This document shows, one piece after another, positions 1-7,598 of a stretch of 11,228 bases of DNA. Below the pieces are notes generated by a model. The model was not told where the DNA came from. It saw only the letters and a list, made by a program, of their open reading frames with translations, and made no database searches. Numbering within the stretch: position 1 is the stretch's first letter; each line of letters opens with the position of its first letter. The stretch is from contig JANXOO010000529.1 of the NCBI GenBank assembly GCA_025353525.1, positions 1-11,228 on the forward strand. Reading direction: 5' to 3'. The translations under genes and the position numbers were made by a program. This DNA comes from Schlesneria sp. (GTDB taxonomy: Bacteria > Planctomycetota > Planctomycetia > Planctomycetales > Planctomycetaceae).

Positions 1-899
1 TGAGCGGTTTGAGGCGCTAGTTCCGCAAGTGCTTCAATTGCGAGTTTCGCTCTGCCCATCGCGTAATGTTCCAGCGCGTGTCCGAGGCTGAAGAGAAATA
101 GCAGCAATGCTCCTTCGCCCCATTGTCCAAGTGTCGCGGCACCGATTGCTGCCACGAGCATCAGAAAGTCGATCTCAAAACGACCAGCGCGAATATTTTC
201 GATTGCTTCTGAAAGGGTGAAATAGCCACCCAGGAAATAAGCAATCAAGTACAAACCCCAGGGCAACCACGGTGTGACAACCGTCAACACAGATAGCAGC
301 CATCCCAGCAAAAGAAACGCGCCGCAGAGCAACGAAAAGACCAACTCGGTCTTTTCTCCAAATAGACCGCCGTGTTGGTGTTCGTGACCATGTTCTGTGC
401 TGCAAGACTTGGGACCAGTTCCAAAAACATCATCCTGCGTAGCTCTCTTTGTTTCCTCAACGATTCCTACACCGATAGTTTGTAGTTCTACGCGAAGCGC
501 CGCTTCGTCAATTACTTGACGATCAAACTCCACACGCAATATTCCAGCGGGAGACACAACGACTTCCAGCACTCCTCTGATCCGCTTCGCTCGTGACTCG
601 ACGGTTCGCGACTGGCGAGCATGCATCGGTTCCGATTTGAAGAGTACATGCCCAAACCGCTTCTCCAATTCCGCACCTGCACGTCCCGCCAAATCGCGTA
701 CTTGACCAATCGACAGTCGCTGTGGGTCATAGTGGATGCAGATTTGTTCTGAATCTTTGACCTTCGTATCCGGAACATGGGCAGTCTCAATCCCGTCCTT
801 TGATTTCAGAAGTTCCACAAGCCGTAGCACGCAAGCGTCGCGCACGTCTGGAACAGAGGGAAGCAAGAGACCAATTTCAATCCGCGATTTTTCTATCAT
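1..899 (-). CDS. Heavy-metal P1B-type ATPase, N-terminal 299 residues (truncated by window edge)
   Basis: The reading frame is open from 899 to the window edge and encodes the N-terminal part of a metal-exporting P-type ATPase (cytoplasm to periplasm). Two ferredoxin-like HMA-type regions are visible at about residues 5-70 and 88-160. Neither has a CxxC: the first has only DACVLRL (Cys23) and the second MHARQS (92-97) where the Cys pair normally sits. A His-rich linker, HGHEHQH (170-176), follows. Hydrophobic segments start near residue 183 and lead to DFLMLVAAIGA and SLGHALEHYAMGRAKLAIEA, typical of the first four helices of P1B ATPases. The phosphorylation (DKTG) and CPC/SPC motifs lie outside the window, so metal class is open. 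ATG at 899 is preceded by GGAG/GGAAAGA. An in-frame ATG at 932 has no ribosome site. It is the last gene seen in the cluster, 141 nt after the poly-His protein gene. Confidence 0.93.
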   Translation of the reverse strand, partial: MIEKSRIEIGLLLPSVPDVRDACVLRLVELLKSKDGIETAHVPDTKVKDSEQICIHYDPQRLSIGQVRDLAGRAGAELEKRFGHVLFKSEPMHARQSRTVESRAKRIRGVLEVVVSPAGILRVEFDRQVIDEAALRVELQTIGVGIVEETKRATQDDVFGTGPKSCSTEHGHEHQHGGLFGEKTELVFSLLCGAFLLLGWLLSVLTVVTPWLPWGLYLIAYFLGGYFTLSEAIENIRAGRFEIDFLMLVAAIGAATLGQWGEGALLLFLFSLGHALEHYAMGRAKLAIEALAELAPQTA

Positions 900-1040
900 T
901 CTTTCCGCACTCCGCTTTTTGGTTCGACGCATGCGAAATCGACAGAGCGAATTTTCACCAACGCCCGAATCCAATTGACGACCAAAAAGGGTAAGTCATT
1001 TTTCCCTGAAGCTTCTAAACTACTTCGAGGAGACCAGAAT

Positions 1041-1697
1041 TCACGGCTGAGTGATGGGGATGCGAACAGAACGAGGTTCGTCCGTCAGTCCCTCTGATTC
1101 CGGAACAGGGGCGGGGGGATAATCTGCGACTTTCGGCTGTTCCTGTGCCTGAAACAGATTCCACCCCCCTTCAGTCACCTTGAATTTGTACATGGCGGGT
1201 TTAAGTGAATAGCGAACATCGCCCGCTGGTCCGCCAGACCCGAACGCAATCGTCCACAATCGATCGTTTTGGATCGTTTGAGTTTGCCCCGGCTTGATGG
1301 AATACGGAATGTCGTTCAGCGTAAAGCTCACGACTCCGCCGGAATCAGTGGGATTTACGATCGTGATGGTGCCCACCTCCGTCGCACGCCCTACGGGCAC
1401 AGCAGAGGGAACAATGTTCGACGGAACAACATTTTGCACGACGACTGCCGTTGGGGTGAAACTCGTTCCACTGTTGTAGTAGCCCCCTGCGAACGTGGGA
1501 GAGTAGCCGTAACTTCCATAAACGACGCCATGCGAGTGATGATGGTGTCCGGAAGGGTATCCTGCGGCGTACGGTACTCCAGCATGATGATGATGGTGGT
1601 GGTGATAGTGCTGCGCTTCAGATTTCTGGGCAGACATGATGACGATCATTGTTGCGGTGACATAGCCGATAAAGTTTCGTTTCCAGAGTTCAGTCAT
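1041..1697 (-). CDS. Exported poly-histidine protein, 218 aa (hypothetical)
   Basis: I do not recognise a named family. Residues 1-28 form a signal peptide (MTELWKR, a hydrophobic stretch, then a likely cut after SEA). The mature protein begins with a His run (seven consecutive His at 32-38) and a second cluster, HHHHSH (51-56), in a Gly/Tyr/Ser-rich stretch. A Val/Pro-rich spacer (about 84-103) leads to a compact beta-rich domain (about 107-182: GTITIVNP, YSIKPGQTQTI, RYSLKPAMYKFKV, GGWNLF). The tail is Pro-rich. The likely role is binding metal (Zn, Ni, Co or Cu) in the periplasm or cell surface, inferred from the His runs and from its place between the RND pump gene and the metal ATPase gene. 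CAGGA 5-7 nt before the ATG supports the start. It lies 69 nt after the pump gene and is probably co-transcribed with it. Confidence 0.88.
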   Translation of the reverse strand: MTELWKRNFIGYVTATMIVIMSAQKSEAQHYHHHHHHHAGVPYAAGYPSGHHHHSHGVVYGSYGYSPTFAGGYYNSGTSFTPTAVVVQNVVPSNIVPSAVPVGRATEVGTITIVNPTDSGGVVSFTLNDIPYSIKPGQTQTIQNDRLWTIAFGSGGPAGDVRYSLKPAMYKFKVTEGGWNLFQAQEQPKVADYPPAPVPESEGLTDEPRSVRIPITQP

Positions 1698-1766
1698 GGT
1701 GTTCCTGTTTTCAAATTGAAATTTCCGGACTTCATACTTCTACGGATCTGTTTGAGCGAATGTCCT

Positions 1767-4700
1767 TCAAGTCTGTACTTGTTCCGTTAAACGTTTGGCC
1801 GCTGAGCCACTGAATCGCCAGAACAAGCCAGGATGGACAACGTATTCGCAGATTGTGGATGTAACGAGGCCACCGAGGATGACGGTCGCCACCGGATACA
1901 AAATCTCTTTACCGGGCTGTTGCCCCCCAAGCACCAACGGAACGAGCCCGATTCCTGCCGTAAGAGCTGTCATCAGGACGGGAGCGAGCCGTTCCAGACT
2001 GCCCCGCAAAATCATCGCTGCGGTGAAATCTTCACCTTCTTCTCGCATTAGGTGCAGGTAGTGCGACACCAGCAGGATTCCGTTTCGCGCGGCAATGCCG
2101 CCGAGCGAAATGAAGCCGACCATCCCCGCGACCGTCAAAGTTTGACCCGTCAACCACAGCGCGACCGCTCCTCCAACGAATGCCGTTGGGAGAGCGAGCA
2201 TGATTTGCAGCACGATACGCGTGGAGGGAAACTGTGTGTACAGAACCAGGAACACACCGGCGAGCGATACGAGACTGAGAATTGAAATCAGCCGAGTCGC
2301 TTCTTGTTGGGCTTCGAACTGTCCGCCGTACTCGATGAAGTAGCCTTCAGGAAGCTTGACCTTCTCCTTCACAGCCGCCTGGATGTCGCCGACAACACTT
2401 CCGAGGTCACGGTCAGTCGTATTGCCTCGAATCGTGATACGACGTTTGGTCCGCTCATGGCTAATTGTGTTGGGGCCAGCTCCATCGTAAACATTTGCAA
2501 CCGCTTCGAGCGGGATATGTCCGCCGCTTGGCAAACCAATCACGAGCCGCCGAATCGCATCCACATCGGTGCGATACTGGTCATCCATTCTCACCACCAG
2601 ATCGAAAGTGCGCGCGCCCTCCAGGATCGTCGAGACGGTGCGGCCATTCAGAGCCGTTTCAATGAGCCGGTTCACATGCCCTGGAGTCAGTCCATTCAAA
2701 GCCAGTTGCTCTCGATTCAACTCAATCCGAAGTTGTGGAATCAGAGTCTGAGCCTCGACCACAGGTGGCGCCAGCCCAGGAATACCAGTGATCGCCGTCT
2801 TGATTTCGTTCGCCGTCTTTCTGAGCGTGTCTAGGTCATCACCATACACTTTGATTGCGATCTGAGCCGACACCCCAGAAAGCATGTGACTGATGAGATG
2901 GGCCAGCGGCTGTTCGGCCTCGTACTGAATTCCGGGTATCGCTTCGAGATCCTTCCGCAGGATTGCGAGCGCTCCTTGACGCGATACACCGCTGTTGGGA
3001 TTCATCGAGACGATATACTCCGTCACGTGTACCCCCTCTGCATGTTCGTCCATCTCCGCCCGACCACTACGACGGACGAGAGCCTTGATGAGCGACTTGT
3101 CTTCGGCTCGACCTTCACTCGTCTTGGAAAAGAGGTAGTACGGGAACGAAGGCATCGCAGCGTGGCTCGATCCTTCCCCGTCACCGCTCTTGTTGGCTGC
3201 CATGTGCTTCCGAAACGCTTTGTCCACCATGCGTGTAACTCGGTTCGATGTCTCCAAAGACGATCCTGGCGGAAGTGTGATATTGACCTGCGCAGCTCCC
3301 TCGTCGAACGGCGGCAGAAAGTCGGTACCGAGACTCATAACGAGGACACCGCTGCCCAGGATCGCACCGAATACAACCGTCAGAATCAATTTCAACCCGA
3401 GCGAGTCCAAGCTGAAGTGGATGACCGGTGTAATACATCGTTTGAGAAAGCGAAGTAGAAAACTATCGGCATCATGTGGGTCAACTCCATGTGCGTCAGC
3501 ACCGTCACCTGCCGCAGCTTTCGCAGCAGTGAGCTTTCCCTGGCGTTCGATTTGACCGGCCAACAGCAAGCTGCCAAGTACTGGCGTCACGGTCAGTGAC
3601 ACCAGTAGCGATGCGAGAATGGAGACAATATAGGCCACACCCAAGGGTGCGAAGAGCCGACCTTCAACTCCCGACAGTGCGAAGAGCGGGAGGAACACGA
3701 GAATGACAAGCATCGTCCCGAAAACGATGCAACCTCGAACCTCAATACTGGCGTGATAGATCACATCGAGTGAAGGCTTGGGCTTCGCCAGCCTCGCGTT
3801 CATATGTAAGCGACGAAAAACATTCTCGATATCAACAATTGCATCGTCGACCAGCTCCCCCATCGCCACGGCCAAACCGCCGAGAGTCATGACATTGATT
3901 GACTGACCGGAGAAGTAAAAGACCAGGCCGGTAATGACGATTGACAGTGGAATGGCGGTGAGAGTGATCAGCGTCGTCCGGACATTCATCAGGAAGAGAA
4001 AGAGGATAATGAGAACGAGAATGGCCCCATCGCGCAGTGCCTCAAGAACATTGTGAATGCCGCGATCAATGAACTCGCGCTGCTGATAGATTTCAGATTC
4101 GATTTCAATGTCATCGGGTAGTGACGGCTTCAATTCAGTGAGTGCGTGAATGATCTTGTCAGTCAGCGCGCGGGTATCGGCCGTCGGCTGTTTTGCGATG
4201 GTGATTACGACGGCCGGTAGTCCGTTCACGGATGAGTCACCACGCTTGACCTGCGGTTCCTCGACAACTCGGGCCACGTCGCGTACTAGCACCGAGCGCT
4301 CACCGTGGGATCTCACCACGAGTTGTTCAAGATCGGCAAGTGACTTAACGCGGCCGATTCCGCGTATGAGGTACTCCAGCGATCCTCTTTCCTGGTAACC
4401 GCCCGTAGCGTTTTCGTTGCTTTCTCTGAGCGCCTTTTCGACTTCGTCCAGCGTGATATCGAACGCCTGCAATTTCGCAGCATCAACTTTGACCTGATAT
4501 TGCTTGCGTCCACCACCCATCGTGATCACCTGGGCCACACCGGGAATCGTCAACAAACGAGGTCGTACGGCCCAGTCGGCTAACGTGCGGACTTCCATCG
4601 GAGGCGTTGATCCATCTTTACTGTAAAGACCAACCATCACGATCTGTCCCATGATGGACGAGATCGGTGCCAGTTCCGGCTTAACGGTTTCCGGAAGCCG

Positions 4701-5054
4701 ATCGCGCACGACGGCAATGCGTTCGTTGACGATCTGACGCGCAACGTAGATGTTGGTGTTCCAACCAAATTCGACATAGATGACGGAAAGACCAATACCG
4801 GAAGAACTGCGCACGGCTTCCACTCCCGTTGCGCCATTGAAGGCCACTTCCAGCGGCAGAGTGACCAGCGTTTCGACCTCTTCGGGCGACAAACCCGGAC
4901 ACTCCGTCATCACGGTCACGCGAGGACGCGTGAGGGATGGAAAAATGTCAATCGGAAGCGATGCCATTGTGATCGACCCTGCGACCAGCGTGATCAGCGA
5001 CAGACAAACGATCAACATCCGGTTGTGCAAAGCAAATTTGATGAGGGAATTCAT
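1767..5054 (-). CDS. Heavy-metal efflux RND permease, CzcA/CusA type
   Basis: This is the proton-driven inner-membrane pump of a tripartite metal exporter that takes substrate from periplasm or inner leaflet and passes it to the outer-membrane factor. The length (1095 aa from this start) and architecture fit the HME-RND family: TM1 after NSLIKFALHNRML, a porter half, TM2-6, a second porter half, and TM7-12 ending near the C-terminus. The TM4 relay motif reads GELVDDAIVDIEN. The Asp and Glu seven residues apart match CzcA D408/E415, while the position of CzcA D402 is Ala, as in CusA. GGIAARNGILLVSHY marks the TM10-11 region. A hydrophilic loop around 515-545 (counting from the GTG) has D/H-rich DPHDADS. 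ATG at 5054 was chosen because the family begins here. An in-frame GTG at 5099 has GAAG 5 nt upstream and would add 15 residues. Metal specificity cannot be read reliably. Confidence 0.97.
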   Translation of the reverse strand: MNSLIKFALHNRMLIVCLSLITLVAGSITMASLPIDIFPSLTRPRVTVMTECPGLSPEEVETLVTLPLEVAFNGATGVEAVRSSSGIGLSVIYVEFGWNTNIYVARQIVNERIAVVRDRLPETVKPELAPISSIMGQIVMVGLYSKDGSTPPMEVRTLADWAVRPRLLTIPGVAQVITMGGGRKQYQVKVDAAKLQAFDITLDEVEKALRESNENATGGYQERGSLEYLIRGIGRVKSLADLEQLVVRSHGERSVLVRDVARVVEEPQVKRGDSSVNGLPAVVITIAKQPTADTRALTDKIIHALTELKPSLPDDIEIESEIYQQREFIDRGIHNVLEALRDGAILVLIILFLFLMNVRTTLITLTAIPLSIVITGLVFYFSGQSINVMTLGGLAVAMGELVDDAIVDIENVFRRLHMNARLAKPKPSLDVIYHASIEVRGCIVFGTMLVILVFLPLFALSGVEGRLFAPLGVAYIVSILASLLVSLTVTPVLGSLLLAGQIERQGKLTAAKAAAGDGADAHGVDPHDADSFLLRFLKRCITPVIHFSLDSLGLKLILTVVFGAILGSGVLVMSLGTDFLPPFDEGAAQVNITLPPGSSLETSNRVTRMVDKAFRKHMAANKSGDGEGSSHAAMPSFPYYLFSKTSEGRAEDKSLIKALVRRSGRAEMDEHAEGVHVTEYIVSMNPNSGVSRQGALAILRKDLEAIPGIQYEAEQPLAHLISHMLSGVSAQIAIKVYGDDLDTLRKTANEIKTAITGIPGLAPPVVEAQTLIPQLRIELNREQLALNGLTPGHVNRLIETALNGRTVSTILEGARTFDLVVRMDDQYRTDVDAIRRLVIGLPSGGHIPLEAVANVYDGAGPNTISHERTKRRITIRGNTTDRDLGSVVGDIQAAVKEKVKLPEGYFIEYGGQFEAQQEATRLISILSLVSLAGVFLVLYTQFPSTRIVLQIMLALPTAFVGGAVALWLTGQTLTVAGMVGFISLGGIAARNGILLVSHYLHLMREEGEDFTAAMILRGSLERLAPVLMTALTAGIGLVPLVLGGQQPGKEILYPVATVILGGLVTSTICEYVVHPGLFWRFSGSAAKRLTEQVQT

Positions 5055-5165
5055 GATCGTTTTCGATTCGTCTCGCGAGAATTCGACTGATTCGTTCACT
5101 TCGTCTTCAGGCAGAATTCACAAGTTAGCGGGGAAGTTCATGCGTCGGACGTCGGTGTTTCGGAC

Positions 5166-6647
5166 CTAGTGGTTGTGTCCTTCGTGACTATGGCCACCGC
5201 CCCCTCCCTCACCGAGCTTCTTCTTCAATTCCAAATTCAGTTGATATGCGTGATTCTTGGCGACGACATCAAAGTCAGGCATGAGTGTGCCGTCGTTCTT
5301 AACGACCGCTGTTCGCGCATCGAGATGCTCGATCACCACGGCGATTCGTTCCAATCGCTTGCCATTTGATCGGAACACATACGCGTCCACCCCCTCCTGA
5401 ACGATCGCCTCTGCTGGAAGGACGATCCGCTGGGCAAGTTTCTCTACGGGGATTGACAATCGAACCCGCTGGCCCGGCCGAAAAAGCCAGGCATGGTAGA
5501 CGATTCCATCATCGCTGGGCGTCTCGCGCAAAACCTGATTTACTAGTTGAATATGAAACTTTTGAATGCGACTAAGGCCATCGACCGTACTTTCGAGGTA
5601 GCGAATCTTTAAGTCGTCGCGCGTCAAAGGAGTACCATCAGCCGTTTCAAATGTTGCAGTCACCGCCCATTTTTCCTGCATCGTGTGCAGAATCATCGGC
5701 GAGTCTCGCTCGAATGCCTGGCCAGTCAGGTCAAGTTCCGTATGCAAGGCCAGTTCGACTAAGACGTCTCCCGGTTGAACGAGTTTGCCTGGGAAGACAG
5801 CGATTTGTTCAACCGAATAGATGTGGTCTTTCGGTTCGATGTCATCGGCGTGTTCATTTACCAGTGCCGCCGTCATGATCCGGGGAGTGCGGCGGTGCGG
5901 CAGTTCTAGAAGCGTCTTGGCGTCGAGCGTTTCGACCTTGCCTCCGGGAACGCGCACTGTGAATTTGCGGATCAATATCTTTGAGTCGACGATGGTGCCG
6001 ATCTGCTCCGGCGCGAGCCCCCGCACAAGCAACTCTTGCGTCTGGACGAGTTGCTGCGATTCAAGCCGCCGCCGTTCATACTCTTTCTCAATCTTGTTCT
6101 TGGCGGGGAGCGAACCACTATCGACCAATGGAGTGATTCGTTTGAGTTCGATGTCGATCAGTTCGATGTCCTGCAAGGTTCTCAACAGCGCAGCCTGTGC
6201 TGTGGTCAGCAACTCGCCTGTCGGCTGAATATCCATCAGCGGGTCACCGGGCCGAACCGACTGGCCTGGAAAGATGTGTAACTTCGTCACGATCCCCGCA
6301 ACGGCGGCCGGAATGCGTCGTTCGCTGTGCCCTTGTTGTTCTGAGACGATTCCCGGAATCTGAATCGTGCGCCAATAATCCGTAAGGGCAATCTCAGTCA
6401 TCTCTAGACCAAGATTCTCGCGTGCCTGATCGGAGAGTGTCAGTACAGCCTTGGCATCCGCACTCCCGTGGTTGTGTCCGGCATGATCGTGTCCTGCGTG
6501 CTCGTCAGCCTCGGCCGCTGGCGATTTGGCGACGCCACGTGCGTGATCGAACCAGTTCTGCCATTGAGGTCTGGTCAAGTAGGTCGTTGTACCAAGGGCG
6601 ACCAATATCCCTGCACCAATCGCAATGCGTTTCAGTCCAGTCATCAT
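5166..6647 (-). CDS. Periplasmic adaptor (membrane fusion protein), CzcB/CusB type, with His-rich ends
   Basis: This is the periplasmic adaptor linking the RND pump to the outer-membrane factor. Numbering is from the ATG at 6653. A membrane anchor or signal spans 7-25. A His-rich segment, EHAGHDHAGHNHG (51-63), follows. The first lipoyl half is near 112-145 (AGIVTKLHIFPGQSVRPGD), an alpha-hairpin covers about 148-215, and a second lipoyl-like half sits near 278-305 (YSVEQIAVFPGKLVQPGDVL). Beta-barrel and membrane-proximal parts follow (FRPGQRVRLSIPV, VLPAEAIVQEG). The protein ends in a Gly run and HSHEGHNH (488-495). The His segments are likely metal-binding and could load the pump, as shown for CusB-type adaptors with Met; that is inference here. 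AGGA at 6655-6658 is only 1 nt from ATG 6653 but 7 nt from ATG 6647, so 6647 is preferred. The pump gene follows after about 110 nt. Confidence 0.96.
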   Translation of the reverse strand: MMTGLKRIAIGAGILVALGTTTYLTRPQWQNWFDHARGVAKSPAAEADEHAGHDHAGHNHGSADAKAVLTLSDQARENLGLEMTEIALTDYWRTIQIPGIVSEQQGHSERRIPAAVAGIVTKLHIFPGQSVRPGDPLMDIQPTGELLTTAQAALLRTLQDIELIDIELKRITPLVDSGSLPAKNKIEKEYERRRLESQQLVQTQELLVRGLAPEQIGTIVDSKILIRKFTVRVPGGKVETLDAKTLLELPHRRTPRIMTAALVNEHADDIEPKDHIYSVEQIAVFPGKLVQPGDVLVELALHTELDLTGQAFERDSPMILHTMQEKWAVTATFETADGTPLTRDDLKIRYLESTVDGLSRIQKFHIQLVNQVLRETPSDDGIVYHAWLFRPGQRVRLSIPVEKLAQRIVLPAEAIVQEGVDAYVFRSNGKRLERIAVVIEHLDARTAVVKNDGTLMPDFDVVAKNHAYQLNLELKKKLGEGGGGGHSHEGHNH

Positions 6648-6654
6648 GGTCATT

Positions 6655-6658
6655 TCCT
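6655..6658 (-). promoter_or_regulatory. Ribosome binding site deciding the adaptor start
   Basis: The minus strand reads GAGGAAATGACCATGATG. AGGA is 1 nt before the first ATG (6653) and 7 nt before the ATG at 6647, which is normal spacing. This favours a start two codons downstream of the longest frame. Confidence 0.55.
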
Positions 6659-6787
6659 CGTTTTCAGCGCCGAACTATCGACTTGGTTGATGCGACGCCA
6701 GAACGGGCGACAGCGTGCAACTTTTGCGTCATCGATTTCTCGTACTCGAATAAACCTTGGCGGTGCGAGGTATAGTGAAATATGTAG

Positions 6788-6836
6788 AAAACCCACCCGG
6801 CGGCAACGTCTGGACGGACTTCATCCGCCGAGTGGG
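6788..6836 (-). terminator. Rho-independent-type terminator after the 171-aa His protein gene
   Basis: On the minus strand CCCACTCGGCGG (6836-6825) pairs with CCGCCGGGTGGG (6803-6792) as a 12-bp, GC-rich stem with one G-U pair. The loop is 21 nt and TTTT follows directly (6791-6788), then CTACATATTT. It stands 32 nt after the stop of the upstream gene and about 135 nt before the adaptor start. It should end, or partly attenuate, transcription coming from the small-protein genes. The loop is long and the T-run short, so read-through is possible. Confidence 0.7.
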
Positions 6837-6841
6837 CCTGC

Positions 6842-6857
6842 TCCGGCTTGCGCCGGA
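6842..6857 (-). other. Short GC-rich hairpin with GCAA tetraloop upstream of the terminator
   Basis: The minus strand reads TCCGGC-GCAA-GCCGGA: a 6-bp perfect stem closed by a GNRA-type tetraloop, 10 nt after the stop codon at 6868. There is no T-run directly after it. It may protect the mRNA 3' end or pause polymerase ahead of the larger terminator hairpin. It stands in tandem with that hairpin, 5 nt away. Confidence 0.5.
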
Positions 6858-6867
6858 AACAGTTCGA

Positions 6868-7383
6868 TTATTTTTTTGTCTTGGGTTCATCTTTGTGATC
6901 GTGGTCTTCGTCTAGCTCGATCTTGGCCGAGAACGGCTTGCCATCAATCTTGAGCATCAAGCGAGGATCGCTGCCCTTGTGATGCAGATCTTCCACGAAT
7001 TCTTTGTCCTTCAGAGTGAACATTGACGACATTCCAGCGGGATCGGTCTTCTGAGATTTCGCTTTCAGCTTGAAGGTCTCGGGCTTACCACCATGTTTCA
7101 GAGTCACAGTGATCTCTTTGGCTGGGATCGCGACATAATTTTTGACTTCTCCATCAAGCAAGTAGATCGACACCGTGTTTGTCTTTTCGTCTAAGACGAA
7201 TTCTGCGTGATATTCCTCTTCACCCAGCTCGATCAATGTTCCCTTGTGCGGACCGACTTCGGCATGTTCGTGAGCATCGGTCTTCGCCGCAGGCGGAGCA
7301 CCGATCGCTTGCGCGGCCATCGTCAAGGCGCAGATCGTTGCAAACATGAGTGCGTCCAACTTTTGAATGGCTTGGAAATACAT
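6868..7383 (-). CDS. Exported His-bearing protein, 171 aa (hypothetical, metal-resistance associated)
   Basis: I do not recognise a named family. A signal peptide covers about 1-29 (hydrophobic ALMFATICALTMAAQAIGA with an AxA-like end). The mature part opens with AHEHAE (37-42) and GPHKGTLIEL, followed by a beta-rich body (EEYHAEFVLDE, VSIYLLDG, KEITVTL, PETFKLKA, SSMFTLKD, DPRLMLKIDG). It ends DEDHDHKDEPKTKK, so His pairs lie at both ends as in the adjacent adaptor. From memory, similar GTLIELGEEEYHAE-like segments occur in small planctomycete proteins next to Czc-type pumps; that needs a search. The likely role is periplasmic metal binding or delivery to the adaptor (inference). AGGA 6 nt before the ATG supports the start. 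A strong hairpin terminator follows, separating it from the adaptor gene. Confidence 0.88.
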   Translation of the reverse strand: MYFQAIQKLDALMFATICALTMAAQAIGAPPAAKTDAHEHAEVGPHKGTLIELGEEEYHAEFVLDEKTNTVSIYLLDGEVKNYVAIPAKEITVTLKHGGKPETFKLKAKSQKTDPAGMSSMFTLKDKEFVEDLHHKGSDPRLMLKIDGKPFSAKIELDEDHDHKDEPKTKK

Positions 7384-7598
7384 ATTTCTTCCTTGGTATC
7401 AGCAGGTTGGGCTGGGATGACGTGACGCGGGCCTTCATCACAAAATGAAGTCAAAATACGCGCAGTCACAGGCGGCCGCCTCAGCCCCATAGGTCGAGTG
7501 ACTTTCTCACCGTTCATTACGGGAGGTCACGTCAAAGAGAATCACAGCGCGGACTGACACCGTCGGTCAGTTGATGAGGCGCGTGAGCGAAGAGCCGC
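7384..7598. other. Intergenic gap between the two small-protein genes
   Basis: This 215-nt stretch has no convincing gene. It contains a 12-bp perfect palindrome AGGCGGCCGCCT (7470-7481) and a small CTGAC/GTCAG hairpin (7554-7570) about 30 nt past the stop of the Cys/His-rich gene, with no T-run. TTGACT and TTGACG hexamers occur on the minus strand but have no -10 box at proper spacing. Whether the 171-aa gene has its own promoter cannot be decided. Confidence 0.4.

Noticed and set aside
1041..1697. His codon runs considered as a microsatellite or a cloning tag artefact
   Set aside because: The runs sit in a signal-peptide protein with a good ribosome site and a coherent downstream domain in a metal cluster, and further His clusters with different codons follow.
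1269..1790. Long plus-strand frame opposite the poly-His protein gene, with Met runs
   Set aside because: It is the complement of His codons (CAT/ATG) in the real minus-strand gene and explains nothing by itself.
2304..3458. Long plus-strand frames opposite the RND pump gene (176 and 190 codons)
   Set aside because: Antisense shadows of a fully conserved pump gene; low-quality sequences rich in Arg and Ser.
6720..6786. MerR-like operator (ACCT-N10-AGGT) before the adaptor gene
   Set aside because: Only four bases pair on each side, the flanking -35/-10 pair with 19-20 nt spacing is absent, and no merR-type gene is present.
7470..7481. 12-bp palindrome AGGCGGCCGCCT in the 7.4 kb gap
   Set aside because: About three 12-bp perfect palindromes are expected by chance in 11 kb; no link to a promoter or gene start.
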